Positions 37,061 to 50,249 of a stretch of 64,000 nucleotides of DNA are shown piece after piece. A model generated the notes under the pieces. It had not been told where the DNA came from. It saw only the letters and a program-made list of their open reading frames with translations, and searched no databases. A program made the position numbers and the translations under genes. Location of the stretch: contig JAREIK010003106.1 in assembly GCA_029783825.1 (NCBI GenBank), forward strand, positions 35,717 to 99,716, written 5' to 3'. How positions within the stretch are numbered: the stretch's first letter is position 1; the number at the start of each line of letters is the position of its first letter. Source of the DNA: Sapria himalayana. Lineage: Eukaryota; Streptophyta; Magnoliopsida; Malpighiales; Rafflesiaceae.

Positions 37061-37064
<4 letters not shown>

Positions 37065-37112
<48 letters not shown>
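37065..37112. repeat. TA dinucleotide run
   Basis: 48 bp of uninterrupted TA within the TAGA array. A self-complementary run of this length can extrude as a cruciform. Confidence 0.95.
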
Positions 37113-37117
<5 letters not shown>

Positions 37118-39071
37118 AAAGATAGCTAAATAGTTAGATATATAGGTAGGTAGGTAGGAAGAGAGATAAATAAATAGATAGATAGATAGTTAGGAAGAGA
37201 GATAGATAAATAAATAGATAGATAGAAATATAAATAGATACACAAACATATAGATAAATTGGTCGATAGATAGATAGACAGACAGATTGATTGATTGATT
37301 AATTGATTGATTGAGAGATAGATAGATAAATAAATATATAGATAGAAAGATAGATAGATAAATAGATAGTTAGTTAGTTAGACAAATAGATAGATATATA
37401 GATAGTAGATAGATAGATAGACAAATAGATAGATAGATAGATAGATATATAGATAAATAGCTAGATATATATATTAAAAGACAAATGTATAGATACATGC
37501 ATAGACAAATACATAGATAGTTATATACATAGATAATGAGATAGATATATAGATAGATGGACAAATAGATTAAAAGATAGAGAGACAAATAGATAGATAG
37601 ATATATAAATAGATAGATAGAAAGATAGACAGCTAGATGCATAGATAGACATATAGATGGTTAGATAAATAGTCATATAAATAAATAAATAGTCAAAATA
37701 AATATAGATTAATAGACAGATTGATAGGCAGATTTATATATAGAATAATATATAGATTTATTTATAGTTTGATAATTTGATTGATAGAGAGATTGATAGA
37801 CAAATTGATTGAAAAATTGATAGACAGATAGTTAGAGAGATAGTTAGACAGGTAGATAGAGAGATTGATATACAAATTGATAACAAAATAGGTAGATATA
37901 TAGATAGATAAACATATTGATAGATAGATTAATAGATAGATATACAAATAGATAGACAGATAGATTGATGGATAAATATACTAATAAATTTATAGATAAA
38001 TAGTAATATAGATATACAAATAGATAGATATATATATAGATAGATAGATATATAAATAGATAAATAGATAGAAAGATAGGCAAATAGATAGATAGTAAAA
38101 AAGATAGATATATAGATAGACATATAAATATATAGAAAATAGTTAGATAGATATATATATAGTCACATAGATATATAGAAAAATAAATAGATAGACAAAT
38201 AAATAGACGTATATTTGTTTGATAGATTGATAGATAATTTTATAGATTAATTGATAAATAGATAGATATACATATAGATAGATAGATCGATATATAGATA
38301 GATAGCAAGATAAATAGATTAATGGAAATTTAAATAGAATAATAGACAAATTCATAGATAGACAGATATACAAATAGATAAATCGATAGATAAATAGATA
38401 CACAAGTAGAGAGAGAGAAAGATAGAGAGATAGTAAGACAGATAGATCGATATATAGATAGATACACAGATAGATAGATAAATAGACAGACAGACAAACA
38501 AACAAATAGATAGAAAGATACACATAAAGTCAGGCAGTCACGTAGCCAGACAGTTAGACAGGCAAGCAATTAGATAGACAAATAGATAAATAGACATACA
38601 GATAGAAAGATAGAAAGACACAAACAAAAAAACAAATAGATTGAAGATATATAGACAAAAAAACACATATACACAAAGATAGACATTTTGATAGACAGGT
38701 TGATAGACAAATAGATAAACATATTGTTGGACAAATTTATAGACAAATAGATAAACATATTGATGCATAGATAGATAGACATATAGATAGATAGATAGAT
38801 AAATATATTAATAGTTAGATTAAAAGATAAATAGATAGATTGATAGATTGACAGACAGATTAATAGATAAAATGATAGAAAGATTAATAATAAAATTTAT
38901 TAATATATTGTTAGACATATAGATAGATAGATAGTTAGAAAGATAAATAGATAGATTGAAAAATAGATAGATAGATATATAGAAAAATTATTAGATAGAT
39001 AGATAGACATATAGATAGACAAATAGATAGATAAATAGATAGATACACATATAGATACATAGACAAATAGA

Positions 39072-39073
<2 letters not shown>

Positions 39074-39117
<44 letters not shown>
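39074..39117. repeat. TA dinucleotide run
   Basis: About 44 bp of uninterrupted TA in the TAGA array. Shorter runs lie near 40,408, 57,323, 61,600 and 61,922. Confidence 0.95.
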
Positions 39118-39119
<2 letters not shown>

Positions 39120-40402
39120 CCAGATTGATAGATAGAAATATAGACAAATAGACTAATAAATAGATATACAGATAGATAAACTCACAGATAGATTGAAAGA
39201 TAGATAGATAGACAGATATATAGATAAATAGATAGATATATATATAATAGATAGAATGATTAATAAATAAATATATAGATTGATATCGATAGATAGACAT
39301 ATAGATAGATAGATTGATATATATAAAAATATAGACAGGTAGTTAGATGCATAAATATACTGAAAGATAGATAGATAAATACATAGAGCATAAATAGACA
39401 AAAAGATAGATATATAAATAGATAGATAGATAGATGGACATATAGTTATACAAATATATATATATATATATATATAGTCAAACAGATAGATAGATAGATA
39501 GATAAACAGATAAATATATAGCAAGATAGATAGATAAATAGACAGATACACAAACAGATAGATAGATAGATAGTCATATTATTAGATAGATAGATATAGA
39601 TAGAAAAATAATTAGATAGATATATTGACAAATAGATAGATAGATAATTAGATAGATAAAAAGATAGAAAGATATATAATTAGATAGAAAGATAGAAAGA
39701 CATATAGATAGACAAATAAATAGACAAATTTATATTTAGATTAATAGCGTGAGATATACAGATACATAAATTGATCGTTAGAAATAATGATAGACATATA
39801 AATAGACAGATTGATAAATATATTGATAGATAGATTGATATATAGATAGATAGTTTGATTGATAGAAAGTTAGAATTAGTGATTGATAGACAAGTAGATC
39901 GATAGATTATTAGATAGATAAACAAATTGATATACAGAAATATAAATAGATAGATATATAGATAGATAGATGCTTCATATATACATAGATAGATTGATTG
40001 AAAGATATGTAGATAGATAGATATATAGGTAGATAGATAAATATATTGATTGATATATAGATAGATTGATTGATTGATTGACATAATAATAGATAGATTG
40101 ATAGACATAGAGATATACAGATCGTTAGCCACATAGATAGATAGAAGATAAATAGATAGAAATATAGATATATTGATGTATAGATACAATGAGAGATAGA
40201 CAAAAAAATATATAGATAGATTATTTGATATATAGACATATAGATAGAAAAATAGATGGAAAGATAGACAAATAGATAGATAGAGAGATAGACAGATAGA
40301 TAAATAGTCATAGATATAGAAAAGTAGATAGACAGATAGATAAACAAATAGATAGATAAATAGATAGAAAGATATGTAGGTAGATAAACAAATACACATA
40401 TC

Positions 40403-40440
<38 letters not shown>

Positions 40441-40598
40441 CAAATAGATAGATAGATAGATTGATTGATAAATATATAGAAATATAGGTAGGTAGCTAGT
40501 CAAGTAGGAGATAGTCAATCAAGCAGGCAGATAAATAGACAAATAAATAGTTAGATAAATAAATTGATAGATAGATTGATAGACAAATAAATAGACAA

Positions 40599-40629
<31 letters not shown>

Positions 40630-40826
40630 GATAGATAGATAGACAAACAAACAAACAAAATAGATAGATAGATAGCTAAATAGAATAGCAGATTGATAGA
40701 TATACAGACAGTTTGATAGACGGACAAATAAATAGATAGATATCTAAATCTATATACAAATAGATAGATAGATAAATAGAGAGATAAATAGAAAGATAGA
40801 TTGAAAGATAGATTGAAAGATAGATT

Positions 40827-40901
<75 letters not shown>
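40827..40901. repeat. AAAG then GATT tetranucleotide tracts
   Basis: Within the TAGA array, a run of about six GAAA units passes into pure GATA and then about eight GATT units. A second GATT run lies at 62,106-62,152. They show local homogenisation of single variant tetramers. Confidence 0.9.
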
Positions 40902-41902
40902 AGATAGATAGATAAAAAATAGATAGACTGATAGATAGAAAAATACATACACAAATTGTTAGACAAATAGATAGACAAATCAATATACAGATTATTACAC
41001 AAATAGATAGATAGATAAATATATAGATATATAGATAGAAAAATAGATAGATAAATAATTTATAAATAGATAGATAGATAGATAGGTTGATAGATAGACA
41101 GATAGATAAACATAACAATTCATTGATTTATATATAGATAGATAGAAAGATAGATAGACTCGTAGATAGATAGATAGATAGATATATATATATATATATG
41201 AATAGATAGTCAGATAGATAGACAAATAGATAGATAGTCAGATAGATAGATAGATAGATAGATTGATAGATTGATAGACAGATAGATACAAAAAAGATAC
41301 ACATTTTAGAAGGTAGTCAGGCACCAGATAGTTAGGCAGGAAGATATATATACAAACAAACAAAATAATAGACAGACAGACAGATATAAAAATAGATAAA
41401 TAGACAAACTAACTAACATACATATGGAAAAATAGAAAGAAAGACAGATGGACACAAAAATATATAGTTTAATAGGTAGATTGATATACATATTCATAGA
41501 TAGATAGATAGATAGACATATTGATAGATAAATAGATAGACATATACATAGACAATTAGATAGATAGATATATTGACATATAGATAGATTGATTAATTTG
41601 TAAATAGAATGATAGATAAACAAGTTGATAGATATAATTATAGACAAATTAATTTACAGCTTTATAGACAGATTTATAGAATGTTTGATAGACATACTAC
41701 AAGAAAAATCCTGATTTGCATTGGAAATTGTTGCAACAGACAAATCTATAGCAAAACAATAATAGATTTGAAACGAAATTTTAATGTAGTCTAATATGTT
41801 ATTTGCAACTAACTTGCAATGGACTTGTTCCTAGAATTTGCTACAGATTTAATCCTTATTCAAAACAATGGTGTGAAAATTTGCTACTATTCTTCGAGAC
41901 AA

Positions 41903-42045
41903 TAATGCAACATATTTGGCCATTGCATGTTTGCAACATATTTGGCCATTGCATGTTTGCGACAGATTTGGCCGTTGCATGTTTGCAACAGATTTGGCCG
42001 TCGCATGTTTGCAATGGATTTGGTCATTGTAAGTTTGCAATGGCC
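41903..42045 (+). repeat. 26-bp tandem subterminal repeats of CACTA C
   Basis: About five head-to-tail units of 26 bp, each containing TTGCAACAKATTTGGCC-type sequence and ending TTGCAT (unit starts near 41,903, 41,929, 41,955, 41,981, 42,007). In En/Spm, repeated short subterminal motifs bind TNPA; these are the likely equivalent. A frame through them on each strand is a by-product. Confidence 0.88.
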
Positions 42046-42213
42046 TCACTCCATAGCAAACTTGTAACGGATTGACAACAAAATTACAGTTGTAGCAATT
42101 TCACAATAGTTTTGCGAAAAATATTTATATTTCAAAAAATTTTATCAAATATAAAATTCCATTTTCATTTATAATCAAAGGTAAATTATCTATCAATATT
42201 TATAAAGAAGGGC

Positions 42214-42370
42214 TACTACAAGAAATTAATAATTTACCGATGGAGTTTTTTGATGAATTAAATTCTGTTGCTACTTATATTATATTTAATAATGCTTTTT
42301 AATTCGACTCCTTTTTAGAGACATCTTGGTAGGTAATTGATAGAAAATTAATTTAATTAAAAATAATTTA
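42214..42370 (+). mobile_element. Second CACTA-like terminus inside element C
   Basis: TACTACAAGAAATTAATAAT at 42,214 followed by 'ttaccgatggag' resembles another CACTA terminus, 520 bp inside the left end of element C. No partner end is visible. It may be a truncated nested element or a duplicated end. The right limit given is arbitrary. Confidence 0.4.
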
Positions 42371-42964
42371 TTTTATTTTACTATCATGATCAATTTTTAT
42401 TTTTGTATTATATTAACAAATCATTATAACTAATGAGTTTTTAAATATTTAAAAACTACATTTTGTTTTTGTAGATAAATAAAAAATACATACATATTTG
42501 AATTTTTTGTATAGGAATAATTTGTGAAGGAGTTTAGAGATTCAAAGCCAAATGTCCTCCAGAATTTGGTAATGTTATTATTAATAAAATAAAAGATTCA
42601 ATCAATCCAAAATCAATTTTTTTTCATTTATGAACAATACCAAATTGATGGTTTTCCCAAATTTTAAATTAATGTGAACAAGCATTCCCTAGCATCACAT
42701 TAGAAATAAAAAATTTGAACAGATCATTTATATTGTAGTAGTATAGTAGTGGCACAAATAACAGTTTCAAAAAAAATGAAACATAACCCAAGTATTTATT
42801 GAATGCTGATGACGTTTGTTAAAACTAATTTTAATAACTTAAGAAAACTAAATTATTGATTGTAGTATTGCCCAAAATAAAATTTGAAAATTGTTATTAA
42901 TAATAATTTTTAAAGATATAGAGAATACTATTTTGATATTAAAAAAAAATTTGTTTTATGATTT

Positions 42965-42970
<6 letters not shown>

Positions 42971-42996
<26 letters not shown>
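42971..42996 (+). repeat. GT dinucleotide run
   Basis: 26 bp of GT, flanked on both sides by the imperfect duplicate segments noted for this region. Confidence 0.95.
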
Positions 42997-44571
42997 ATAA
43001 CAAGTTAAAATTGAAAATTATTATTAATAACAAATTTTGAAGATATTGAGAATATAATTTTTTTTACCATGTTTGGATTCAAATAACCTAATGTAAACAA
43101 CTTTAAGAATGAAACAAAAAAATGGAAAATCAAATTTAACTTATTCCTTTTAGACCATTTTTCTTCTCATTTTTTGGGGGTTTTAATGAGTTAAGATATG
43201 CCATTTTGAATTATTTTATGTTTTTAAAATATTCTTTATTACATTATTAATTCACTTTAGAAACTTATTAATTTTTTATTTTTTTCTCACTCTATTTTCA
43301 ATTCTACTTCTCCTTTCCAGAATTTTTAAAATAAAATCATTTTTTATATATTTTCTAAAATCCAAATATAATTAATTCCTATTTTTTGACCACTTTATTT
43401 TTCTAGGGAAAATCTAAATTTTAGAATTTAAATTGACTAAAACCAAAAAAATAACAATTAATTTAGTTTATTTTTCATTATTTTGCACTCTGGTTCAATA
43501 ATTTTAAGTACGACTATCAATTTTGTAGATTAAATTTTATGATAATTTTGACTTAATTTGGTAAATTTTTGAAAATTTCTAACATTTGAATTTATAAAAT
43601 TGTCAGACATAAAGTTGGTTGGACTCTATTAAGCCTATACCAATAATAATGAATGTCCTTTTGTTTTTTTTTTAAAAAATAATGTATTTCCTTTTTTGTT
43701 TCCTCATTACTTCAGAAGAATTTGAACTTAAGTTGAAAAAAAAATATTAAAAATAATTTTATTAATATATTAATGTGAAAAATTACTATCACTTCTAATT
43801 TATTATTTAAATAGTATCCATTCATTTTTTTTTATTTTTTAGTGTTTCTTCTTTTAATTATAAAAAAAAAATATAATCATTTAAATTTTTAAAAAAATAT
43901 CAATTTCTATTATTTAATTTTGAAAATATAAATAATAGAAATAGGTCGGGTTATGGTCCCGCTTTTGAAAAAATATTGTTAAAATATTAAAGTTTTAGTC
44001 TACCTGCAAGTTTCGGCCACCCTACATGGAGTTTTTAGTCGCCCTAACTGCAGATTTCGTTCGTCACTTTTCCTACAGCAGCTCATGTTTTCATTTGCAA
44101 AAACACAAAAAAAAACCCTAAATATAAAAATAGCTCCCTTTCCCTTGCCTATGTCTGGCTTCTTCATGTTCCATTTTGCTACTAGTGGTGCCCTTCTTTT
44201 TCTGCTCCCTTGCCACCTCCTCGCCAATAACACAATATGCATTATGAACCTATAAAGTGTACATTTTATGATGAAATATACATAGATTTTGAACATGTAT
44301 TCATTCCTGAATTTCCATTATTGTTAGTATCATCTTCTTTATGTCTATATTTTACACTATATAGATCCCATGGAACAATATCGACTGTGATTATTTTTAA
44401 ATCTTTGTTAAAGATGTATATGGGTTTGAAGGTTGTTTAGAATTATAAAGGAGATTGAAGTTGAAATGGTTCTTTTTGGCTTACTTCATTTAGCAGAGTG
44501 GTTCTGATTTTCTATATTAATTTATTAGAACTACTTGATGATTTTTGGTTCTTGATTTTTTGTTTTTGGGT

Positions 44572-44793
44572 TTGAAAGGAAATAGTAATTGTTTCAATTT
44601 TGGAGTTCTATTTCATGTCCTTATCTTAGAAAAACAAAATAAAATGGAAGCAACTTGAAGTTGGCAATACATACATGGTATATTGAAAGGAAATAGTAAT
44701 TGTTTCAATTTTGGAGTTCTATTTCATGTCCTTATCTTAGAAAAACAAAATAAAATGGAAGCAACTTGAAGTTGGCAATACATACATGGTATA
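44572..44793 (+). repeat. Perfect 111-bp tandem duplication
   Basis: Copies 44,572-44,682 and 44,683-44,793 appear identical base for base, starting 'ttgaaaggaaatagtaattg'; three more bases (ttg) of the unit follow. The absence of differences implies a duplication much younger than the stops in the neighbouring transposase, or an assembly artefact. Confidence 0.92.
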
Positions 44794-46080
44794 TTGTTTA
44801 TAAGTAAATAGTAGGCAATTCTATCTCTGTGTAAAGTTTATTTTAAGATAGACAAATACCAAAAAATTTATTCCCATCAGAGCAATAAAGGGCCTTTAAA
44901 GTTTATTTTTGTTTATGTTTTTAGTATTTTTATTTTAATAATTCTAATAAGATTTAGTATATTAGTAGTAATTCTCTATATTACATTGTTTCATAATATT
45001 TATATAAAATTTACATATGCATATAAATTTTAGCATTTAGTTCTTTTTGTTGATTTATACACTCACGTATAAATTTTATAATATTTTTAACTCATTATAC
45101 TTTAACTTTAAAATCCATAAAAGCAAATAAATAATAAACTAGTGAAAAACTAGTATTTCAAAAATTTTATTTTTATTTCATGAATTATGTTACTAAAATA
45201 TGAATAATCTTTAAATTATTTATACATATTAATAATATTGCATATAGATATAAGTGTATTGCAAAATATATTATTTGATAAGTCAACTTTTTTTAGACAT
45301 ATTGACTCACACAAACAATTAGATTTTTATAGTTTTTTATACAGATTAATATATTTTATAGAATTTTTAGCCTTCTTCTTATAGGGCTTATTAATGAAGG
45401 ATATGATGAAATTTAACCTTCTTTCAAATATATGGAACTTGGATTTAAATCTTGTCTTTACAATTTGCATATTGCTCCATGCTTTTCCAAAATTAGTTGT
45501 AAGTCTAGAAGTTTGTTGAATATTTCATGCCTCCTAAAGGTATATTTTCGTTAGGGTTTCTAAATGAGTTTTTTAAAATATTAATTTAGTTTATTTTTAT
45601 TTGTTTTTCTATGTGGTTTTCTTCTTTTAAATCTATACTTTTATATTATGTTAGATACATTAATTATAGTTGTTAAGATATAACACCTCGAAAGCCTTAT
45701 TATAAGCCTATATATGAATTTTAGTGGCCTTTTGTATTTTTATGAACATCTTGGTTATTCTTTGAACATTTTGTAGGTAGCTAGATTGACTCATCCCTAG
45801 ATTGTAAATTATTGTTGAGGTTGCAGATAGGCAAGTACTTTTAATACCAATTTGTTATTCAAATACAATGTTTCCAGGTTTGATTTTTTTGTACAAGGGA
45901 TGATAATTTTTGGTGGTTAGCATTTTGTATCTAGGTCTTTAAGGAAATCTTTAAAGATAAGGATTCTAATTTCTCTTGTTTGATTATCTATGACCCTAAA
46001 GTGAGATGATAATCAGTACTTCTATTTTTATTATATATCAATCAACTAAGTAATTTATCTTACATATCTGGGCATGTAAA

Positions 46081-46795
46081 ATGAGTTCAAATCGAGAATG
46101 GATATATTTAAGTCTAACAAATGGATTGCCTAACCAATTATTTATATCAGGAGTTGAAGAATTTGTTCAATTTGCACTTAGTCGACTAGAAGGCAGTGAT
46201 GGTAATCACATTAGATGTTCATGTAATAAAAAAAGTGTCATGATAAGAATTTTGTTGAGGTTAATGAGGCAGGGTTCCATCTTTATAGATATGGTTTTGT
46301 CCCTAATTATCGTAAGTGGTACTTGCATGGTGAGACCAAATTATTTATATATGGGGAAGGGGCATTATATAATGTGAATGCCACTAACAATCATGCAATA
46401 ACAAATAATGTTGAATCATCGACAACATTTGTTCAGATGGTTTATGATGCAATTGGTCCACAATTTTATGTTAATATTATTGAAAAATCTCCAAACCCAA
46501 CTGCACAAAATTTTTATGACATGCTTAATGCTGCAAACCAAGAATTATGGCCTAATTGTCAAACACACTCTTAGTTATCAGCCATTGCTCGAATGCTTCA
46601 CATCAAGTCAGAGCATCATTTGTCTGAATGGTGTTATGATACTTTGTGTTAGTTTATTAAGGAGTTGTTACCGGATGATAATGTAATGACCGATAGTTTC
46701 TATGAGACTAAGAAGCTTATCAAGGGAATTGGGTTTCCAGACTATAAAATTCATACTTGCCTGAATAGTTGTATGATTTATTGGGGTGATGATTC
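46081..46795 (+). pseudogene. CACTA C transposase TNP2, N-terminal part
   Basis: ATG at 46,081 begins 'MSSNREWIYLSLTNGLPNQL' and 'EEFVQFALSRLEGSDGNHIRCSC', the transposase-associated zinc-binding domain at the N-terminus of plant TNP2 proteins. A one-base change in an A run near 46,230 shifts the frame; it resumes as 'KKCHDKNF...GFVPNYRKWYLHGE'. A stop (TAG, about 46,573) interrupts 'NCQTHS-LSAIARMLHIKSEHHLSEWC', a conserved TNP2 block. The part ends at 'GFPDYKIHTCLNSCMIYWGDDS', where the hAT element is inserted. It continues at 50,446. Confidence 0.9.
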
Positions 46796-47200
46796 TAGAG
46801 GTGCTAACATGGCCGGGCCGACCCGGCCCGGCACGAGGCACGACATGGTTCGAGACGTGCCTGGGTCGGCCCAGCACGAGAATATCCCTTGCCCGGGCCC
46901 GAGCCGTGCCGTGTTGAGGCCAATCGAGCCTCGTGCTATGCCTGACCCGGCACGGTTCGGTGGCCCGTGGCACGGCCCGTATGCACATTCGGGGTCACAG
47001 TTCACCCCCAGCCCAACGTCTCTTACCCGTAGTCCCGCACCCTCACGAGTCATGGGTCACGGTAGTTTCATAGTGACCCGGGATACCCATGCCAATGCCA
47101 AGCCAAGCATCTCGTTCCCTTCCCACAAAAAAGACCACGGCTCGGGTCTAATGAGACCCGACCCTTGGTCCCCTAACCCGACCTGATCACCCCCCCCCCT
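46796..47200. repeat. GC-rich 5' subterminal region of hAT element
   Basis: Strongly GC-rich with recurrent GGCCCG, CCCGGC and GGCACG words in both orientations, ending in a run of ten C. It matches the short 3' subterminal region at 50,250-50,445. Clustered motifs at hAT ends are transposase binding sites in Ac-type elements. Confidence 0.75.
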
Positions 47201-47708
47201 CAACGGGCAAAAAAAAATTTAAATTGTTACTGTTGGATCTCGCCTCAAATGGCTAGGGGCTAGAATCTAACGACCCTCATGATTTTGCCCCCTAAAAAAT
47301 TAAAAAAATGAAAAAATATCAAAAAAAATGACTTTTTAAAAAAAAATAATTTTCTTTAATCTATAAAATCTACCCTCCCCTCTCTATAATATTTATGTTT
47401 TTCATAAATATTTATTCTCTCAAATCTCACATTTTCTCTCTCAAAAATCTTGCTCCTCTCTCTCGGGACTCATGTAGTCGGGATTTCGTCATATGGCTTT
47501 GTTTTTCAGGAATCTCAACTTGGGGTTTGAATCTTGAGCTAGACTGTGGAGCACCGTGTACGTGATCGACCTGACTGCATTACCGGATAATTTATTTTAA
47601 GTTTTTTTTCTCGCTCTCTCTAATCTCTCTCTAGACCTAAAATAGATAAATTTAAAATCTATCATCTAGTCTCTAAATAAGTGTCATGTTTAACAAAAAT
47701 CCTAAAAA

Positions 47709-49820
47709 ATGACAAATACTAATGAAACATATTTAAATTTAGAAAATAAAAATATTACACAGAGGTCTGAGGCTGCTGAAACTTTGGTTTCTCCAGTCGT
47801 CTCAACCCAAACTTCTAAAAAACAAAAACTAGGAGGACATCTGTAGTTTGGACTCATTTTAATATAATAAAACAAAAAAAATATTAGGGGTGAGGAAGAA
47901 GAAATGGCAAAGTGCATATTTTGTATGAGACTTTTATGATGTAAGAGTTCGTTTGGGATTAGGCACCTTAAGAGGCATGATGAATTATGCACCAAAAAAC
48001 ATGGTCATTAGATCCTAGGCAAACCCAACTTAGCACTACAATTTTTGAGACTGGATCAAGTCTAGTCTCAAAGTTTACTCCCTTCATATACTCCAACGAT
48101 TTGGGTAGGGACGGCATGGCCACACTTATCACATTGATGTGGTCTTCCGATCAGATTTTCGGAAGATCTAAGGGTAGTGCGCATCATGCAGACATATTTT
48201 TAGCCTGCAGATCATACTATTCCTAGGTCCACATCTAGGAATGAAATACTAAAATTATATAACTTAGAAAAACAAAAAAATAATTAAAGAATTTATGCCA
48301 TATAGTGGAGTGGTGTCTGTGACATCCGATATCTGGACAAGTCACGATGAATCATCTTATGCATGTCTCACCAGCCACTATGTAGATTCTAACCGGACTA
48401 TGAATAAAAAAATTTTAGGATTCTCTGAGATTCTTCTTCTTCATGATGGCCCGACCATTTTTGATAGTATGATGAAAATTTTTAGGGAATATAAAATTAA
48501 AAATAAAATTTTTAGTGTCACATTCGATAACGTATCTAATAATGGAGTAGCAATTAACATGTTTGTTAGGAATATTAGAGATAACCATTAAAAGAGATAT
48601 TTCATGTCAGATGCATGTGTCACATGATTAACCTGATTGTTCAAGCAGGTATGAAGGTGTGTTCCCCTGAGTTGGATAATATACATAATACACTAAAATA
48701 TATTCGTACTCCTCGTAGACAACAAGAGTTTGGTAGTCTCTGTTTGTCTACGAATCTTAAGAAGAAGAAATTATAATCGGATGTGAGACATCATTGAAAT
48801 TACACATACCTGATGTTGGAATCATGTGTTGGATACGAACACATGATATTCGACTATGTTAATAGTAAGAGTGATGAACTTATTATTGACGACTCTAACT
48901 GGGCTTCAGGAATTTCATTTATGAAATTCCGGAAGATTTTTTATGACACGAAGAACATGTGTTCGTCGGTTTATACGCCCACGATGTGCATTGCACTCAG
49001 GTGCATATGCAACATTAGTAGCATATTTAAGAAGTATCATGCTGACCCGACACTTAGCCATATGGCTGCAGAGATAGAAACCAAGTACTTGAAGTACTAG
49101 TCCACCGTTCCATCTCTTTATTGCCTCGCTGCATGCATGGACCCTAAGGTTAAGGTGGAAGGGATAGAAAACACCCTTACTTACATTTCCTTGTGCATGA
49201 ACCTGGAAGAGCCACCTAAAGGGTTCATTCACGAGAAGTTGACTGACTTGTTCACATACTATGATACTAAGTATGGTGGTGGTAGTAGTGAGACTGTGAT
49301 TACGGACATGGATACCTTGTTTAGAGATAATGATTTTTCTATTCAGCTAGCGAGGGGGAAACATAGGGGTGGACCATCACATAGGAGCGAGCTTTCTCGG
49401 TACTTAGATACCGATTACTACTCAATCCTATCATATTCTGATACTAAAAATCTTGATATATTACAGTGGTGGAAATCATATGAATCCACCTTTCTCGTGC
49501 TATCTAGGATATCACGGGATCTTCTGACTCCTCTAGTGTCGAGCATAGCATTGGAGTCTTCTTTTTCTGTTGCAATGAATGTGTTTTTAAATAAGAAATC
49601 GAGATTACGTCCAGATATTGTTGAGGCATTGGCTTGTTTGATGGATTGGGAGGATTCGAGGTTTAGCATCCATGATCATGTTGGAGCTAAGACAGGGATA
49701 GGGACTACAGCCGCATCCACTACGAAAGCGGAGGAGTTGATTACTGATGATGATGATCTATATGATACTGATCTTGAAGTTGCGGCTGATGATGCTCATG
49801 ATATGCCGATTGACGATTGA
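47709..49820 (+). pseudogene. hAT transposase (Ac-like), disabled
   Basis: ATG at 47,709 starts 'MTNTNETYLNLENKN'. After a frameshift a BED zinc finger follows at 47,840-48,000: 'SVVWTHF', then 'AKCIFCM' and 'GIRHLKRHDELC', supplying the C..C and H...H/C ligands. The RNase H-like catalytic part reads 'GVVSVTSDIWTSHDESSYAC' (48,310-48,370, with the first catalytic Asp) and 'KIFSVTFDNVSNNGVAINMF' (second Asp). The C-terminal dimerisation region reads 'LDILQWWKSYESTFLVLSRI' and 'RDLLTPLVSSIALESSFSVA', ending in an acidic tail and TGA at 49,818. Frameshifts or stops near 47,838, 47,930, 48,170, 48,260, 48,590, 48,776 and 49,098 disable it. The C-terminal 227 codons remain open. Confidence 0.92.
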
Positions 49821-50249
49821 TGATGATCTACTACTTTTTGATTTCGATGTTTTGTTTTTTATAGATTGTACGCTTTATTTATACGTTACTTTAAAACTTT
49901 AATTTGTTTGGTTCGGACCTTCGGTATCTAATGGCTGATTAGTCATTTTTCATTTGGTTTTCTTATGTTTTGTTTACTTTTTAATTTTTTTAACAAAATT
50001 TATTGATTTATTTATTTTTTTGTTTTATTTTCTCATTTTAAAATTTATAACTCTATTATTTAATTCTAATAAATTATAAACTAATTTTATTTTAAATTAT
50101 AAAAAAAAATTTAAACTTTGTAAATTTTATAAATTTTAAACAATTTTCATTTTATAAATTTATTATATTATACATTAACTATAATTTTATATATAATTTA
50201 ATATATTATATAATTAAACTAAAATTTAAAACTATAAAATTAAAAAAAA

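Larger units (their letters stand above)
31705..41694 (-). repeat. TAGA (GATA) tetranucleotide array, purine strand on +
   Basis: About 10 kb of degenerate TAGA units (variants CAGA, TATA, TTGA, AAGA, AAAA). It is the same family as the array at 6,945-16,780 but in the opposite orientation. All long frames fall on the minus strand and read Ser-Ile-Tyr-Leu; they are composition artefacts. Long TA runs, AAAG runs and GATT runs are embedded, together with rare G+C-richer words such as 'gtcaggcagtcacgtagcc' near 38,529. The array ends at ACA, the target duplication of CACTA element C, and resumes after it. Confidence 0.97.
42371..46080. other. Non-coding 5' part of CACTA C
   Basis: AT-rich, no protein similarity in any frame. 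It contains a GT run, an imperfect duplication (about 42,885-42,935 and 43,010-43,060, both with 'ttattaataa' and 'gatat-gagaata'), and a perfect 111-bp tandem duplication. Leader and promoter of TNP2 should lie here, but I cannot mark them. Confidence 0.5.

Noticed and set aside
41803..42075. 90-codon plus-strand and 66-codon minus-strand frames
   Set aside because: They are translations of the 26-bp subterminal repeats of the CACTA element.
46665..47186. 173-codon frame joining TNP2 to a Pro/Arg-rich tail
   Set aside because: The tail is the GC-rich end of the hAT element read through; the fusion is created by the insertion and is not a designed gene.
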